Of a stretch of DNA of 64,000 nt, positions 51,925 through 59,879 are shown one piece after another. Each line of letters starts with the position of its first letter. Position 1 is the first letter of the stretch. The position numbers were made by a program, and so were the translations under genes. The notes beneath the pieces were generated by a model that had not been told where the DNA came from, made no database searches, and saw only the letters and a list, made by a program, of their open reading frames with translations. Origin of the DNA: Thalassobius sp002708925 (GTDB lineage: Bacteria; Pseudomonadota; Alphaproteobacteria; Rhodobacterales; Rhodobacteraceae); assembly GCF_049803795.1 (NCBI RefSeq), contig NZ_JBNAGJ010000004.1, positions 62,001 through 126,000 of the forward strand. Reading direction: 5' to 3'.

Positions 51925-52017
51925 TTAGATGCTCACCAATTCGAAGGTTTGCGGCCTAAGGGCTGCCTTAGGCTGTGTCTCCTCGAACTGTCCCATTACC
52001 GTTCTCCATGATCCCAT
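51925..52017 (-). CDS. Possible 30-codon leader peptide in the arfB leader
   Basis: ATG at 52017 to TAA at 51925 encodes 30 residues, starting MGSWRTVMGQFEE and ending LRPQTFELVSI. The perfect Shine-Dalgarno AGAAAGGAGGTG ends 13 bases upstream of the ATG; an internal ATG (51996) with GGAG seven bases before gives 23 residues. A GTG at 52024 lies at ideal spacing from the strong site but reads another frame of 18 codons. Frame choice is open, and the peptide resembles nothing I know. It may be a translated sensor, not a functional protein. Confidence 0.35.
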   Translation of the reverse strand: MGSWRTVMGQFEETQPKAALRPQTFELVSI

Positions 52018-52029
52018 TAGACACAAGAG

Positions 52030-52041
52030 CACCTCCTTTCT
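52030..52041 (-). promoter_or_regulatory. 12-nt perfect Shine-Dalgarno sequence
   Basis: AGAAAGGAGGTG on the minus strand is fully complementary to the conserved 16S rRNA tail CACCTCCTTTCT. Such a long match is rare and would bind 30S subunits very tightly. Its last nine bases are also complementary to 51909-51917, so it can be masked inside the RNA. Confidence 0.75.
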
Positions 52042-52093
52042 GATGTTTCGATAACCTCAGGTTTGCACAGAAATGCCGTATGTCAAAACAAAA

Positions 52094-52729
52094 TCATGTG
52101 GTGCGGGCGGTAAGCGACCCCACGATGATGCGGAAAGGCAAAAGTGCCACCAAAGCAAGCGACAGTTTCACCAGCCAGTCGGCCACGCCCAGCGAAACCC
52201 ACAGCGGCACCACGGGACCGGCGCCCAGCAGGGGCAGGGCCTCGTTCGCCCAGGACACGTCATTGCCTGGCTCCAGCCCGGTCAGGCCGGCGGAAAACGC
52301 GATGGTGAAGAAGATCGCGGTGTCCAGCGAGCTGCCCACCAGGGTTGAGGCCAGCGGCGCGCGCCACCAGCTGCCCGAACGCAGGCGGTTAAAGACAGCG
52401 ATGTCCACCAGCTGGGCGGTCAGAAACGCCAGGCCCGAGCCAATGGCGATCCGCAAGGTCACGGCGGGATAGGTGTAGCCATCGCCTTGCAGCATGATTT
52501 GCGTGCCGATCAGCGAGCAGATGACGCCGACGACGAACCCAGCCACGACGACTTTGCGCGCGGGGCCTGCGCCGTAGACGCGGTTCATCACATCGGTCAC
52601 CAGAAAGGCGATCGGATAGGTAAAGGCGCCCCAGGTCAGCCATTGGCCGAACAGGAACTGAACAAGGATGTTCGAGGCCACAACGACGGCGGCCATGGCA
52701 AGAATGCCAGGAATATGGGTGCGGTTCAT
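52094..52729 (-). CDS. Queuosine precursor transporter (VUT/YhhQ family)
   Basis: A 211-residue membrane protein with about six helices, of the VUT family typified by E. coli YhhQ, which imports preQ0 and preQ1 for queuosine in tRNA. Landmarks are ASNILVQFLFGQWLTWGAFTYPIAFLVTDVMNRVYG and the LRIAIGSGLAFLTAQLVDIAVF segment. No queuosine riboswitch is evident before the start, and no queuosine gene is adjacent. It is upstream of the arfB leader on the same strand. Confidence 0.87.
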   Translation of the reverse strand: MNRTHIPGILAMAAVVVASNILVQFLFGQWLTWGAFTYPIAFLVTDVMNRVYGAGPARKVVVAGFVVGVICSLIGTQIMLQGDGYTYPAVTLRIAIGSGLAFLTAQLVDIAVFNRLRSGSWWRAPLASTLVGSSLDTAIFFTIAFSAGLTGLEPGNDVSWANEALPLLGAGPVVPLWVSLGVADWLVKLSLALVALLPFRIIVGSLTARTT

Positions 52730-52793
52730 GATTTCGATCCGTTTTTACATGGTAGCGGCGACATGGTCCCCGACCATCGGGAACGGGCGGCGT

Positions 52794-53708
52794 TTAGTCC
52801 TGATTCCCCTGTTTGGCAAGGGGTTTCGGCAGGGCATACTCGACGATCTGGCTGCGAAAGAGGCTTAGGAAATTGTCATCCGACACCATGGTCAGCCGGA
52901 TTTGCCCCTGCGTATCGCGCCAGACGGACAGGCCTTCGAGATTGCCGTGACGTCTCTGCGGGGTTTGCAGGATCAGCTGCGGATCGCTGAGCCCGGCAGG
53001 CGTCACGCGAAAGGAACGGACGCGACTGGCAAAGCCTAAGCCTTTGAAATGACGTTCAAGAATATAGAGCAACCCATCGGGGCCAAAATCGGCACCCACC
53101 GGCACAAACCCATGCGTGCGGGTATATCCCGGCAGCGCGGACCACCCGTCCGGGCCATGCCGAAAGACCGGCGTGTTCTGGCGCCGTGTCCAGGTGCGTT
53201 CGGGCAGGGCGTATAACGTGCCATCCCGCGCAATGGCCAGGGACTCAAGCCCGCCATTCTTGGGCAGCCTGGAAAATTCAGCAGCGTCCAGCCGGTCGCT
53301 GGCCTGCTCGGCCCCTTTGGGAAAGGACAGGATGCGGTGTTTGCCCTCCAGGCTGATGAACAGGGTGCCGTCCGGGGCAATGGCGGCCCCTTCGGCGTCA
53401 TTGCCGGTTTTTCGCAGAACCTGACCGTTTCGCGCGCGCAGAGGCAGGACCGGACCATGCCGCAGGCCGATGAGGTTCCCTGCGGTGCGCTCGATCCGTC
53501 CGCGCAGCAGGTGTCCGCGATCTGTGATCAAATGAAAATCCACGCCGTCCGGGCTTAGCTCGATTGCGGAAAAGCCACCCAGTTTGGTTCCATTTGAGGG
53601 CAGGTCCAGTGTGCCCATAAACACCGCGGGCCCTTTGGCCCACGGGGGGGTGAACAGCACGATCAGACCTGTCAGCGCCGCTAGGGCGACTGCAAGACGT
53701 TTACGCAT
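52794..53708 (-). CDS. Esterase-like/phytase-like beta-propeller protein, secreted
   Basis: A 304-residue protein with an N-terminal signal peptide or anchor (about residues 5-24) and the phytase-like (esterase-like activity of phytase) domain. Characteristic parts are LGGFSAIELSPDGVDFHLITDRGHLLRG, NDAEGAAIAPDGTLFISLEGKHRI, and RHGNLEGLSVWRDTQGQIRLTMVSDDNF, repeated beta-blade motifs. The substrate is unknown; activity on phosphates or esters has not been shown for this subgroup. It overlaps mepA by 28 bp. Confidence 0.82.
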   Translation of the reverse strand: MRKRLAVALAALTGLIVLFTPPWAKGPAVFMGTLDLPSNGTKLGGFSAIELSPDGVDFHLITDRGHLLRGRIERTAGNLIGLRHGPVLPLRARNGQVLRKTGNDAEGAAIAPDGTLFISLEGKHRILSFPKGAEQASDRLDAAEFSRLPKNGGLESLAIARDGTLYALPERTWTRRQNTPVFRHGPDGWSALPGYTRTHGFVPVGADFGPDGLLYILERHFKGLGFASRVRSFRVTPAGLSDPQLILQTPQRRHGNLEGLSVWRDTQGQIRLTMVSDDNFLSLFRSQIVEYALPKPLAKQGNQD

Positions 53709-54595
53709 TGGCCGGGTAAGTCAGTCATGGTCAGTTCACGGCGCGGCTTGGGTTTGGGCGCGTTTGGATCGGGCGGTTTGGGATGCAGAATGTCATAGAC
53801 CCATTGCTCGGCGTCTTTGCAGCCGTCACCGGGCGGGGGCGGAGCCTGATCCACGCAGCCCTGCGCGCCCTTCGGGCAATTCAGCCGGACATGGAAATGA
53901 TAGTGATGCCCCCACCAGGGCCGGATTTTGCGCAGCCAGGATTTGTCGCCTTTTTCCGCGTTGCACATTTTCACCTTAGCGCCGGGGAACACGAAAATCC
54001 GTGCCACGCGCGGATCCTGGGCTGCGGCCTTCAGGATCTCATGATGCCCGCGGGTCCAGTTTTCATTCACATAGGCCCCGGCCGAGCGGCGCAGGGAAAT
54101 CGAGGACAGGCTTTCGCGTTCGGCCTGGCTCAGGTCCAGGCGTTTGGGCGGCAGCATCCAGATATCGACATCCATCCCGATCTGGTGGCTGCGGTGGCCG
54201 GTCAGCATCGGCCCGCCACGCGGCTGGCTGATGTCGCCGATATAGAGCCCTTTCCATCCGGGCTGCTGCGCGGCCTTTGCAGATAGATCCTGAATGAAAT
54301 CAATCGTTTCCGGATAGCCCCAATTGCGGTTGCGGCTTAGGCGCATGGCCTGCCAGGTCGGTCCGGTCTCGGGCAGCTCGACCCCGCCAGCCAGACAGCC
54401 CTTGGCATAGCCGCCATGCGGCTCGGCGTGTTGATGCGAGCCGTGCTCATGCGCGCCGAACAATTGCTTTGCGGCGATCCCTTGCATGGAATGCGGGATT
54501 TCCTGTTTCGTCGAGAGCTGGCGTTCCTGGGTCGGCGTTGCAGCGCAAGAGGCCAGCAACAGGCAGGCAGCGATCAGGCGGATGTTTCGGACCAT
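53681..54595 (-). CDS. mepA: Penicillin-insensitive murein endopeptidase MepA
   Basis: A 304-residue LAS-type metallopeptidase that cleaves D-Ala-meso-DAP crosslinks. A lipoprotein-type signal with lipobox LLASC is near residue 17, so it may be lipid-anchored, unlike soluble E. coli MepA. Zinc ligands are in GHRSHQIGMDVDIW and in HHYHFHVRLNCP. The C-terminal part is Pro/Lys-rich. The start at 54595 removes a long unsupported upstream extension. It overlaps the UMF1 gene by 22 bp. Confidence 0.9.
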   Translation of the reverse strand: MVRNIRLIAACLLLASCAATPTQERQLSTKQEIPHSMQGIAAKQLFGAHEHGSHQHAEPHGGYAKGCLAGGVELPETGPTWQAMRLSRNRNWGYPETIDFIQDLSAKAAQQPGWKGLYIGDISQPRGGPMLTGHRSHQIGMDVDIWMLPPKRLDLSQAERESLSSISLRRSAGAYVNENWTRGHHEILKAAAQDPRVARIFVFPGAKVKMCNAEKGDKSWLRKIRPWWGHHYHFHVRLNCPKGAQGCVDQAPPPPGDGCKDAEQWVYDILHPKPPDPNAPKPKPRRELTMTDLPGQCVNVLQSP

Positions 54596-55944
54596 GTGGC
54601 GCGGTCTCCTTCGGGTTTGACCCAGCGTAGCAAGATCAACCCCAGAAGGAAAAGCACGATCAGCGGGGAAACGCCAATTCGGGCGCTTTGCGTCATCACC
54701 GTCACCGTTCCGATCAGCATCGGCGCGATAAAGGCGGTGGCGCGTCCGGACAGTCCATAAAGCCCGAAGCTCTCGGTTGGGTTGTCCGGATCCGTGTGGC
54801 GCACCATCAATGACCGGCTGGCGGCTTGCAACACGCCGCCCATGCCGCCGATCAATGCGCCGCAGACAAAAAACACCTTGTCGGGCAGAGTCGATCCGTC
54901 GGGCAGCGGCAGGCCGAAAATCTGCGAACGGTCCATGCTGACGATGGTGATGCAGACCAGGATCAGCACCCAGATCGCGCATTTGATTACGGGTTTGGGG
55001 CCAAAGGCGCGGTCGGCCTTGCCGCCAATCCAGCTGAACACCGCCGCAGACAGGCCCCCCACGACGCCGAATACCCCGATCGAGACCAGCTCCCAGTTCA
55101 GCACCAGCTTTGCATAGGTGCCGCCAAAGCCGTAAAGCCCGTTCAGCGCATCCCGATACAGCATGGACGATCCCAGATAGCTGGACAGGCTGACCCGGTT
55201 TTTCAGCCCGCGCACCGATTGCCCCAGTTTGCTAAGCGCGGTGCTTAGGCTGGTGCGGGCGCCGGGGGTACCGGGGTCTTTGACCCACATGAAATAGGGG
55301 ATCATGAACACCAGATACCACAGCGCAGTGAAGGGGCCGGCGAAACGCGTGCCCTCTTGCTGGTCGGCATTCAGCCCAAGCGCCGGGTCCAGCCCGATCA
55401 GCGTTTTCCCGTTGGGTTGTTCGACAAACAAAGCCAGCAAAATGGCCAGCGCGACCAGCCCGCCCAGATAGCCAAAGGCAAAACCCGAACCCGAGATATC
55501 CCCCACCTCGTCCTTGTTCCCCAGGCCGGGCAATTGGGAATTCACAAAGATCAGCGCATATTCCGCGCCGATAAAGCCAAAAGCGAACAGCGCCAGCATC
55601 ATCAGCATATTCGAGCCATCCGGATTGGCCAGCCACAGCCCGGCCGCCCCCAGAAAATACATAACCGAGAACCCGACAATCCAGGGAATCCGCCGGCCCG
55701 CCGTATCCGCCAAAGCCCCGATCAAAGGCGCGCCCAGGCCGATAATCAGCCCCGAGAATGTCAGCCCCATGGACCACAGGCTTTGCGCCTGCGCGTCGGC
55801 GGCACCTTCGCTAAGGCCTTGATTTATATAATACTCGGCCGCGATGCCGGCAAAGAAGGGCCCAAAGACAAAGGTCACCAGAACCGTGTGGTACGGTTGG
55901 CTGGCCCAGTCAAAGAAAAACCATCCCCAGATGCGCTTGCGCAT
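54574..55944 (-). CDS. UMF1-family MFS transporter
   Basis: A 456-residue integral membrane protein with about 12 helices, of the UMF1 (Atg22-like) family. The N-terminus MRKRIWGWFFFDWASQPYHTVLVTFVFGPFF is diagnostic, and GAPLIGALADTAGRR and MGGVLQAASRSLMVRHT are MFS-like motifs. Substrates are unknown; relatives export amino acids from yeast vacuoles. It overlaps mepA by 22 bp and is the first gene of a mepA-phytase-like run. Confidence 0.87.
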   Translation of the reverse strand: MRKRIWGWFFFDWASQPYHTVLVTFVFGPFFAGIAAEYYINQGLSEGAADAQAQSLWSMGLTFSGLIIGLGAPLIGALADTAGRRIPWIVGFSVMYFLGAAGLWLANPDGSNMLMMLALFAFGFIGAEYALIFVNSQLPGLGNKDEVGDISGSGFAFGYLGGLVALAILLALFVEQPNGKTLIGLDPALGLNADQQEGTRFAGPFTALWYLVFMIPYFMWVKDPGTPGARTSLSTALSKLGQSVRGLKNRVSLSSYLGSSMLYRDALNGLYGFGGTYAKLVLNWELVSIGVFGVVGGLSAAVFSWIGGKADRAFGPKPVIKCAIWVLILVCITIVSMDRSQIFGLPLPDGSTLPDKVFFVCGALIGGMGGVLQAASRSLMVRHTDPDNPTESFGLYGLSGRATAFIAPMLIGTVTVMTQSARIGVSPLIVLFLLGLILLRWVKPEGDRATWSETSA

Positions 55945-56013
55945 GGAACTGCCTCAATCACTATTCATCCCCATTGAATATGCTTATGGCAGGCGAATTG
56001 TGACGCTGGCAAG

Positions 56014-56550
56014 TCAATCCTGCATCGGCGGCCAGGGACGTTGGGTTTCGGCCGCGATCCAGGTGGCGATCCAATCGGGAATGGGGGTGTCGGGGGCCTC
56101 GCCCATGATGTCCCGAGCCACGATCTGCGGCGCAACGATGCCGTTCCGATCCGTGATCGCTGTGCGATAGACGATATGGTTGGCGCATTCGCCGTCCTTT
56201 TTCCACATCGACTGTTCGATATAGATAAAGCGATCATCCCAGCACACCGCCCGAGACCGCATCTCGATCACTTCGAACATGCGAATGCGGCGGCGATACC
56301 GCACGCAGGCCCCCGCCATGGTCATGCCCCAGCGGTTCCGTCGCAGCGCCGCCAGCAGCCCGGCGCGTTGCCCCAGAATCATCCGCCCCAAATCATAGAG
56401 CGTCAGCGTGCGGCCGTTGTTCAGCTCCATCCACAGGTCAATATCCCAGGGCATACACATGTGATGCGACACATGGGTGCCGTTGAATGGCAGTTTGGGG
56501 GCGTTGCGAAACTTGATGAATTCCTTGGCAAAACGGACGACAGGGTACAT
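56014..56550 (-). CDS. Thioesterase-family protein (4HBT, Them6-like)
   Basis: A 178-residue hotdog-fold acyl-CoA thioesterase-like protein. The key helix is PWDIDLWMELNNGRTLTLYDLGRM, with the conserved Asp and Asn of the 4HBT-type proteins, followed by strands RIRMFEVIEMRSRAVCWDDRFIYIEQSMW. It probably hydrolyses acyl-CoA, but the chain length is not predictable. It is divergent from yggT across a 128-bp gap. Confidence 0.83.
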   Translation of the reverse strand: MYPVVRFAKEFIKFRNAPKLPFNGTHVSHHMCMPWDIDLWMELNNGRTLTLYDLGRMILGQRAGLLAALRRNRWGMTMAGACVRYRRRIRMFEVIEMRSRAVCWDDRFIYIEQSMWKKDGECANHIVYRTAITDRNGIVAPQIVARDIMGEAPDTPIPDWIATWIAAETQRPWPPMQD

Positions 56551-56678
56551 ATGCGGCTCCTTTGTTTTCCGACCTGAGCCAGCAATCCGGGCGCGTCAAG
56601 CCAAACACGGCGTCAAACGCTTGCCCTTTGGCGCGCCGGTGCTTACCTGTTGAGCAACCAATCAAGAGGACCCCGCCT

Positions 56679-56966
56679 ATGACGTCGCTGTTTCAAATCC
56701 TGATGCTGATCCTGGATGTTGTCTGGTTCTTCATTCTGGCGCAGGTCATCATGAGCTGGCTGATCAGCTTCCAGGTGCTGAATCTGCGGCAACAGTTCGT
56801 TGCGCAGATCTGGTACGGGCTGAACCGTTTGCTTGAACCCCTTTACGCGCCGATCCGCCGGGTTCTGCCGAACATGGGCGGGCTGGACCTGGCGCCGCTG
56901 GTGGTGCTGCTGGGGATTTACGCGCTGCGGATCATCCTGATCAACAACGCGGCTTTGTTCTACTGA
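56679..56966 (+). CDS. YggT-family membrane protein
   Basis: A 95-residue inner-membrane protein with two hydrophobic helices (about 5-28 and 66-90), separated by the conserved amphipathic segment NRLLEPLYAPIRRVLPNMGGLDLAPLVVLL. The family is linked to osmotic and division-related functions, with no defined biochemical role. The ATG at 56679 follows AAGAGGA. It is followed by recQ after 71 bp. Confidence 0.9.
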   Translation: MTSLFQILMLILDVVWFFILAQVIMSWLISFQVLNLRQQFVAQIWYGLNRLLEPLYAPIRRVLPNMGGLDLAPLVVLLGIYALRIILINNAALFY

Positions 56967-57037
56967 TCCTGCCCTTGCCCCACTATCCGTAGTGTGGGAA
57001 AACCTCTGTCAGAGCAGATATAGGCAGACAGAGGCAC

Positions 57038-59077
57038 ATGACAGGCGCCCAGACCATCCTGAAGGACGTATTCGGCTTTGACGCGTTTCGCGAAGGGCAG
57101 GATGATGTCGTGGCCGCGGTTGCCGATGGGCAGAACGTGCTGGCGATCATGCCCACGGGCGGCGGAAAATCGCTGTGTTTCCAACTGCCTGCCCTGATGC
57201 GCGAAGGCGTCACGGTGGTGATTTCACCGTTGATTGCCCTGATGCGGGATCAGGTGCGCGCCCTGCGCGAAGCAGGGGTCGAGGCCGGGGCGCTGACCTC
57301 GGGCAACACGCCCGAGGAAACCGACGCGGTGTGGGACGCGCTGGACGCTGGCCGTCTGAAGCTGCTCTATATCGCGCCCGAACGTCTGTCCGCCGGGTCT
57401 GCGCTGGGGATGTTGCGGCGGATCGGGGTGTCGATGATCGCCGTGGACGAGGCGCATTGCGTGTCCCAATGGGGCCATGATTTCCGGCCTGATTATCTGC
57501 GGATTGGGGAATTGCGGCGCGCGTTAGGGGTGCCTTTGGCCGCTTTCACCGCCACGGCTGATGCCGAAACCCGCGCCGAAATCGTTGAACGCCTCTTTGA
57601 TGGCCAGCCGCCGCAGACCTTCCTGCGCGGTTTTGACCGGCCGAATATTCACCTGGCCTTTGCGGCCAAGAACTCGCCGCGTCAGCAGATCCTGAATTTC
57701 GCTGCCGCGCGCAAAGGCCAGTCCGGTATCGTTTATTGCGGCACGCGTGCGAAAACCGAGGGCCTGGCTCGCGCCCTGAACGAGGCCGGATTTCAGGCCT
57801 GCCACTATCACGGCGGGATGGACCCGGATGACCGCCGCGCGACCGAGACCCGTTTCCAGCAAGAGGATGGGCTGATTGTCGTCGCCACCGTGGCTTTTGG
57901 GATGGGGGTCGATAAGCCCGATATCCGCTGGGTTGCCCATGCCGATCTGCCCAAATCCATCGAGGCCTATTACCAGGAAATCGGTCGCGCGGGGCGCGAT
58001 GGGGCCCCGGCCGAGACGCTGACTCTTTTTGGCCCCGATGACATCCGCCTGCGCCGCGCGCAGATTGACGAAGGCCTGGCCCCGCCCGAGCGCCGCTCGG
58101 CCGATCATGCGCGTCTGAATGCGCTGCTGGGTCTGGCTGAGGCGTTAAAATGCCGCCGGGCGACTCTGTTGTCCTATTTCGGGGAAACGGATGTCACCTG
58201 CGGAAATTGCGATCTATGTGACTCGCCACCTGAAATATTCGATGGAACTCAACCTGTTAGAATGGCCCTGTCCGCGATTCTGCGGACCGAGGAATGGTAC
58301 GGCGCGGGGCATCTGATCGACATTCTGCTGGGCAATCTGACTGACCGCGTACGCGAGAAAGGGCACGATACCCTGCCCACTTTCGGGGTGGGGCGGGACT
58401 ATGACAAGCGCCAATGGCAGGCCGTTTTCCGGCAGATGATGGGGCATGATCTGATCCGACCCAACCCCGAACGCCACGGTGCGCTGACCATGACGGACAC
58501 GGCTCTGCCGATCCTGCGCGGCGAGGCGCAGATTGATTTGCGGCGCGATACCATTCGCGATGCGCCCCGCCGCCCCGCCGTCAAGGCGCTGGTATCCGAG
58601 GAGGACGCGCCGCTTTTGTCCGCGCTCAAGGCGAAACGGCGCGCCCTGGCCGAGGCGGCCTCGGTGCCGGCTTATGTGATCTTCAACGACCGGACGCTGA
58701 TCGAAATGGCCGAAAAACGGCCCGAAAATCTGGATCAGATGGCCGGGATCAGCGGGGTTGGCGCCAAGAAACTGGAGCGGTACGGCGACACCTTCCTTCA
58801 GGTGATCACCGGGGCGGCCGAGACTGTCCACCCGATGCGCCGCAAGCTGGCCGGACGCGATTCCGGAGGGCTGTTTGACCGATTGCTTGAGGTTCAGGCA
58901 GATTTGGCCCGCGGGCAGGACGGGCTGGACAAACCGCTGACCTGCTCGGCCTCTTTGTTGGCAAAGGTTGCGCAGATGCGCCCTCAGGATGAACAGGCCA
59001 TGGCCCGCCTGCTGGGGGACCGCCGCGCCGATCGGTTTGGCGCGGCTTTTCTGGACGTGCTGCGCGCGGCAGGTTAG
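57038..59077 (+). CDS. recQ: ATP-dependent DNA helicase RecQ
   Basis: A 679-residue 3'-5' helicase for recombination and fork repair. Walker A MPTGGGKSLCFQ covers 38-49, the DEAH box is at 137-140 in AVDEAHCVSQWGHDFRPDY, and motif VI appears as QEIGRAGRDG. The zinc site uses Cys residues in CRRATLLSYFGETDVTCGNCDLC (near 371-393), and the HRDC domain occupies ~520-600 (ALAEAASVPAYVIFNDRTL). All domains of full-length RecQ are present. It is followed by yaaA after 28 bp. Confidence 0.95.
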   Translation: MTGAQTILKDVFGFDAFREGQDDVVAAVADGQNVLAIMPTGGGKSLCFQLPALMREGVTVVISPLIALMRDQVRALREAGVEAGALTSGNTPEETDAVWDALDAGRLKLLYIAPERLSAGSALGMLRRIGVSMIAVDEAHCVSQWGHDFRPDYLRIGELRRALGVPLAAFTATADAETRAEIVERLFDGQPPQTFLRGFDRPNIHLAFAAKNSPRQQILNFAAARKGQSGIVYCGTRAKTEGLARALNEAGFQACHYHGGMDPDDRRATETRFQQEDGLIVVATVAFGMGVDKPDIRWVAHADLPKSIEAYYQEIGRAGRDGAPAETLTLFGPDDIRLRRAQIDEGLAPPERRSADHARLNALLGLAEALKCRRATLLSYFGETDVTCGNCDLCDSPPEIFDGTQPVRMALSAILRTEEWYGAGHLIDILLGNLTDRVREKGHDTLPTFGVGRDYDKRQWQAVFRQMMGHDLIRPNPERHGALTMTDTALPILRGEAQIDLRRDTIRDAPRRPAVKALVSEEDAPLLSALKAKRRALAEAASVPAYVIFNDRTLIEMAEKRPENLDQMAGISGVGAKKLERYGDTFLQVITGAAETVHPMRRKLAGRDSGGLFDRLLEVQADLARGQDGLDKPLTCSASLLAKVAQMRPQDEQAMARLLGDRRADRFGAAFLDVLRAAG

Positions 59078-59105
59078 AAGGGTTCTAAATCCAAAAGGAG
59101 CTGCC

Positions 59106-59879
59106 ATGCTGATTGTCGTTTCTCCCGCTAAAAAAATGGATATGAAGCCCGCAGAGGGTGTTCGCCCGACGCAGCCGATCTTTGCGGACCGAGCCCAGGA
59201 ATTGGCGGCCGTTGCGCGGGATTTGTCTGTCGAGGATCTGCAAAAGCTGATGCATATCAGCGAAAACCTGGCCAAGCTGAACTATGATCGGTTCCGTGAT
59301 TTCGGGCAGATGGAGCGCAAAGCCGCCGCGCTGGCCTTTGCCGGGGATACCTATGTCGGGCTTGAAGCGGCTTCGTTGGATGCGGATGAAATGGCGTGGG
59401 CTCAACGTCATTTCCGAATTCTTTCAGGGCTTTATGGGGTGCTGCGCCCTCTGGATGAAATTCAGCCGTATCGTTTGGAAATGGGCAGTCGCCTGAAAAC
59501 GCCACGCGGCAAGAACCTGTATGAATTTTGGGGTGACACGATTGCGCAGGCCCTGAATGCTCAGGCAACTGAGATTGGGACGGATGTTCTGGTGAATTGC
59601 GCCAGTCAGGAATATTTCGGTGCGGTCGATCAGTCGGCGCTGACCCCGCGCGTGATTACCCCCGTCTTTATGGAAGAAAAAGCCGGGACGCCCAAAATCG
59701 TGAGCTTCTACGCCAAGCGCGCGCGGGGTGCGATGGCCCGCTACATTATTCAACGCCGCCTGACGGATGCGTCGGCCCTGGCTGAGTTCGATACCGGAGG
59801 ATATCGTTTCAGCGCGGATCTGTCTGATCGCGATAAGCCAGTGTTCGTGCGGCCTGCTCAGGTGGCGGATGCCGCCTGA
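59106..59879 (+). CDS. yaaA: Peroxide stress protein YaaA (DUF328)
   Basis: A 257-residue protein of the YaaA family, which in E. coli lowers free iron during peroxide stress and binds DNA. The N-terminus MLIVVSPAKKMD is diagnostic, with LMHISENLAKLNYDRF, PYRLEMGSRL and YIIQRRLTD in the usual order. AAAAGGAG lies well before the ATG at 59106, so a start in the recQ overlap is not needed. It overlaps the hybrid kinase stop by 22 bp, convergently. Confidence 0.93.
   Translation: MLIVVSPAKKMDMKPAEGVRPTQPIFADRAQELAAVARDLSVEDLQKLMHISENLAKLNYDRFRDFGQMERKAAALAFAGDTYVGLEAASLDADEMAWAQRHFRILSGLYGVLRPLDEIQPYRLEMGSRLKTPRGKNLYEFWGDTIAQALNAQATEIGTDVLVNCASQEYFGAVDQSALTPRVITPVFMEEKAGTPKIVSFYAKRARGAMARYIIQRRLTDASALAEFDTGGYRFSADLSDRDKPVFVRPAQVADAA

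Larger units (their letters stand above)
51864..52051 (-). ncRNA. Candidate structured leader RNA upstream of arfB
   Basis: A roughly 190-nt minus-strand RNA is predicted, with -35 TTGACA at 52086-52081 and a poor -10. Its 5' part has the 12-nt sequence AGAAAGGAGGTG (52041-52030), a perfect complement of the 16S rRNA tail. A distant arm CACCTCCTT (51917-51909) pairs with its last nine bases. Inside are TGTGTCT (52026-52020) with AGACACA (51981-51975), and the hairpin GCCTAAGG/CCTTAGGC (51973-51954). It ends at the terminator. I do not recognise an Rfam class. Confidence 0.65.

Noticed and set aside
51929..52057. A plus-strand 42-codon frame with AAGGAGG upstream, opposite the arfB leader.
   Set aside because: Spacing of 13 bases is poor and no plus-strand terminator or promoter is seen; its ribosome site is explained as the masking arm of the minus-strand RNA.
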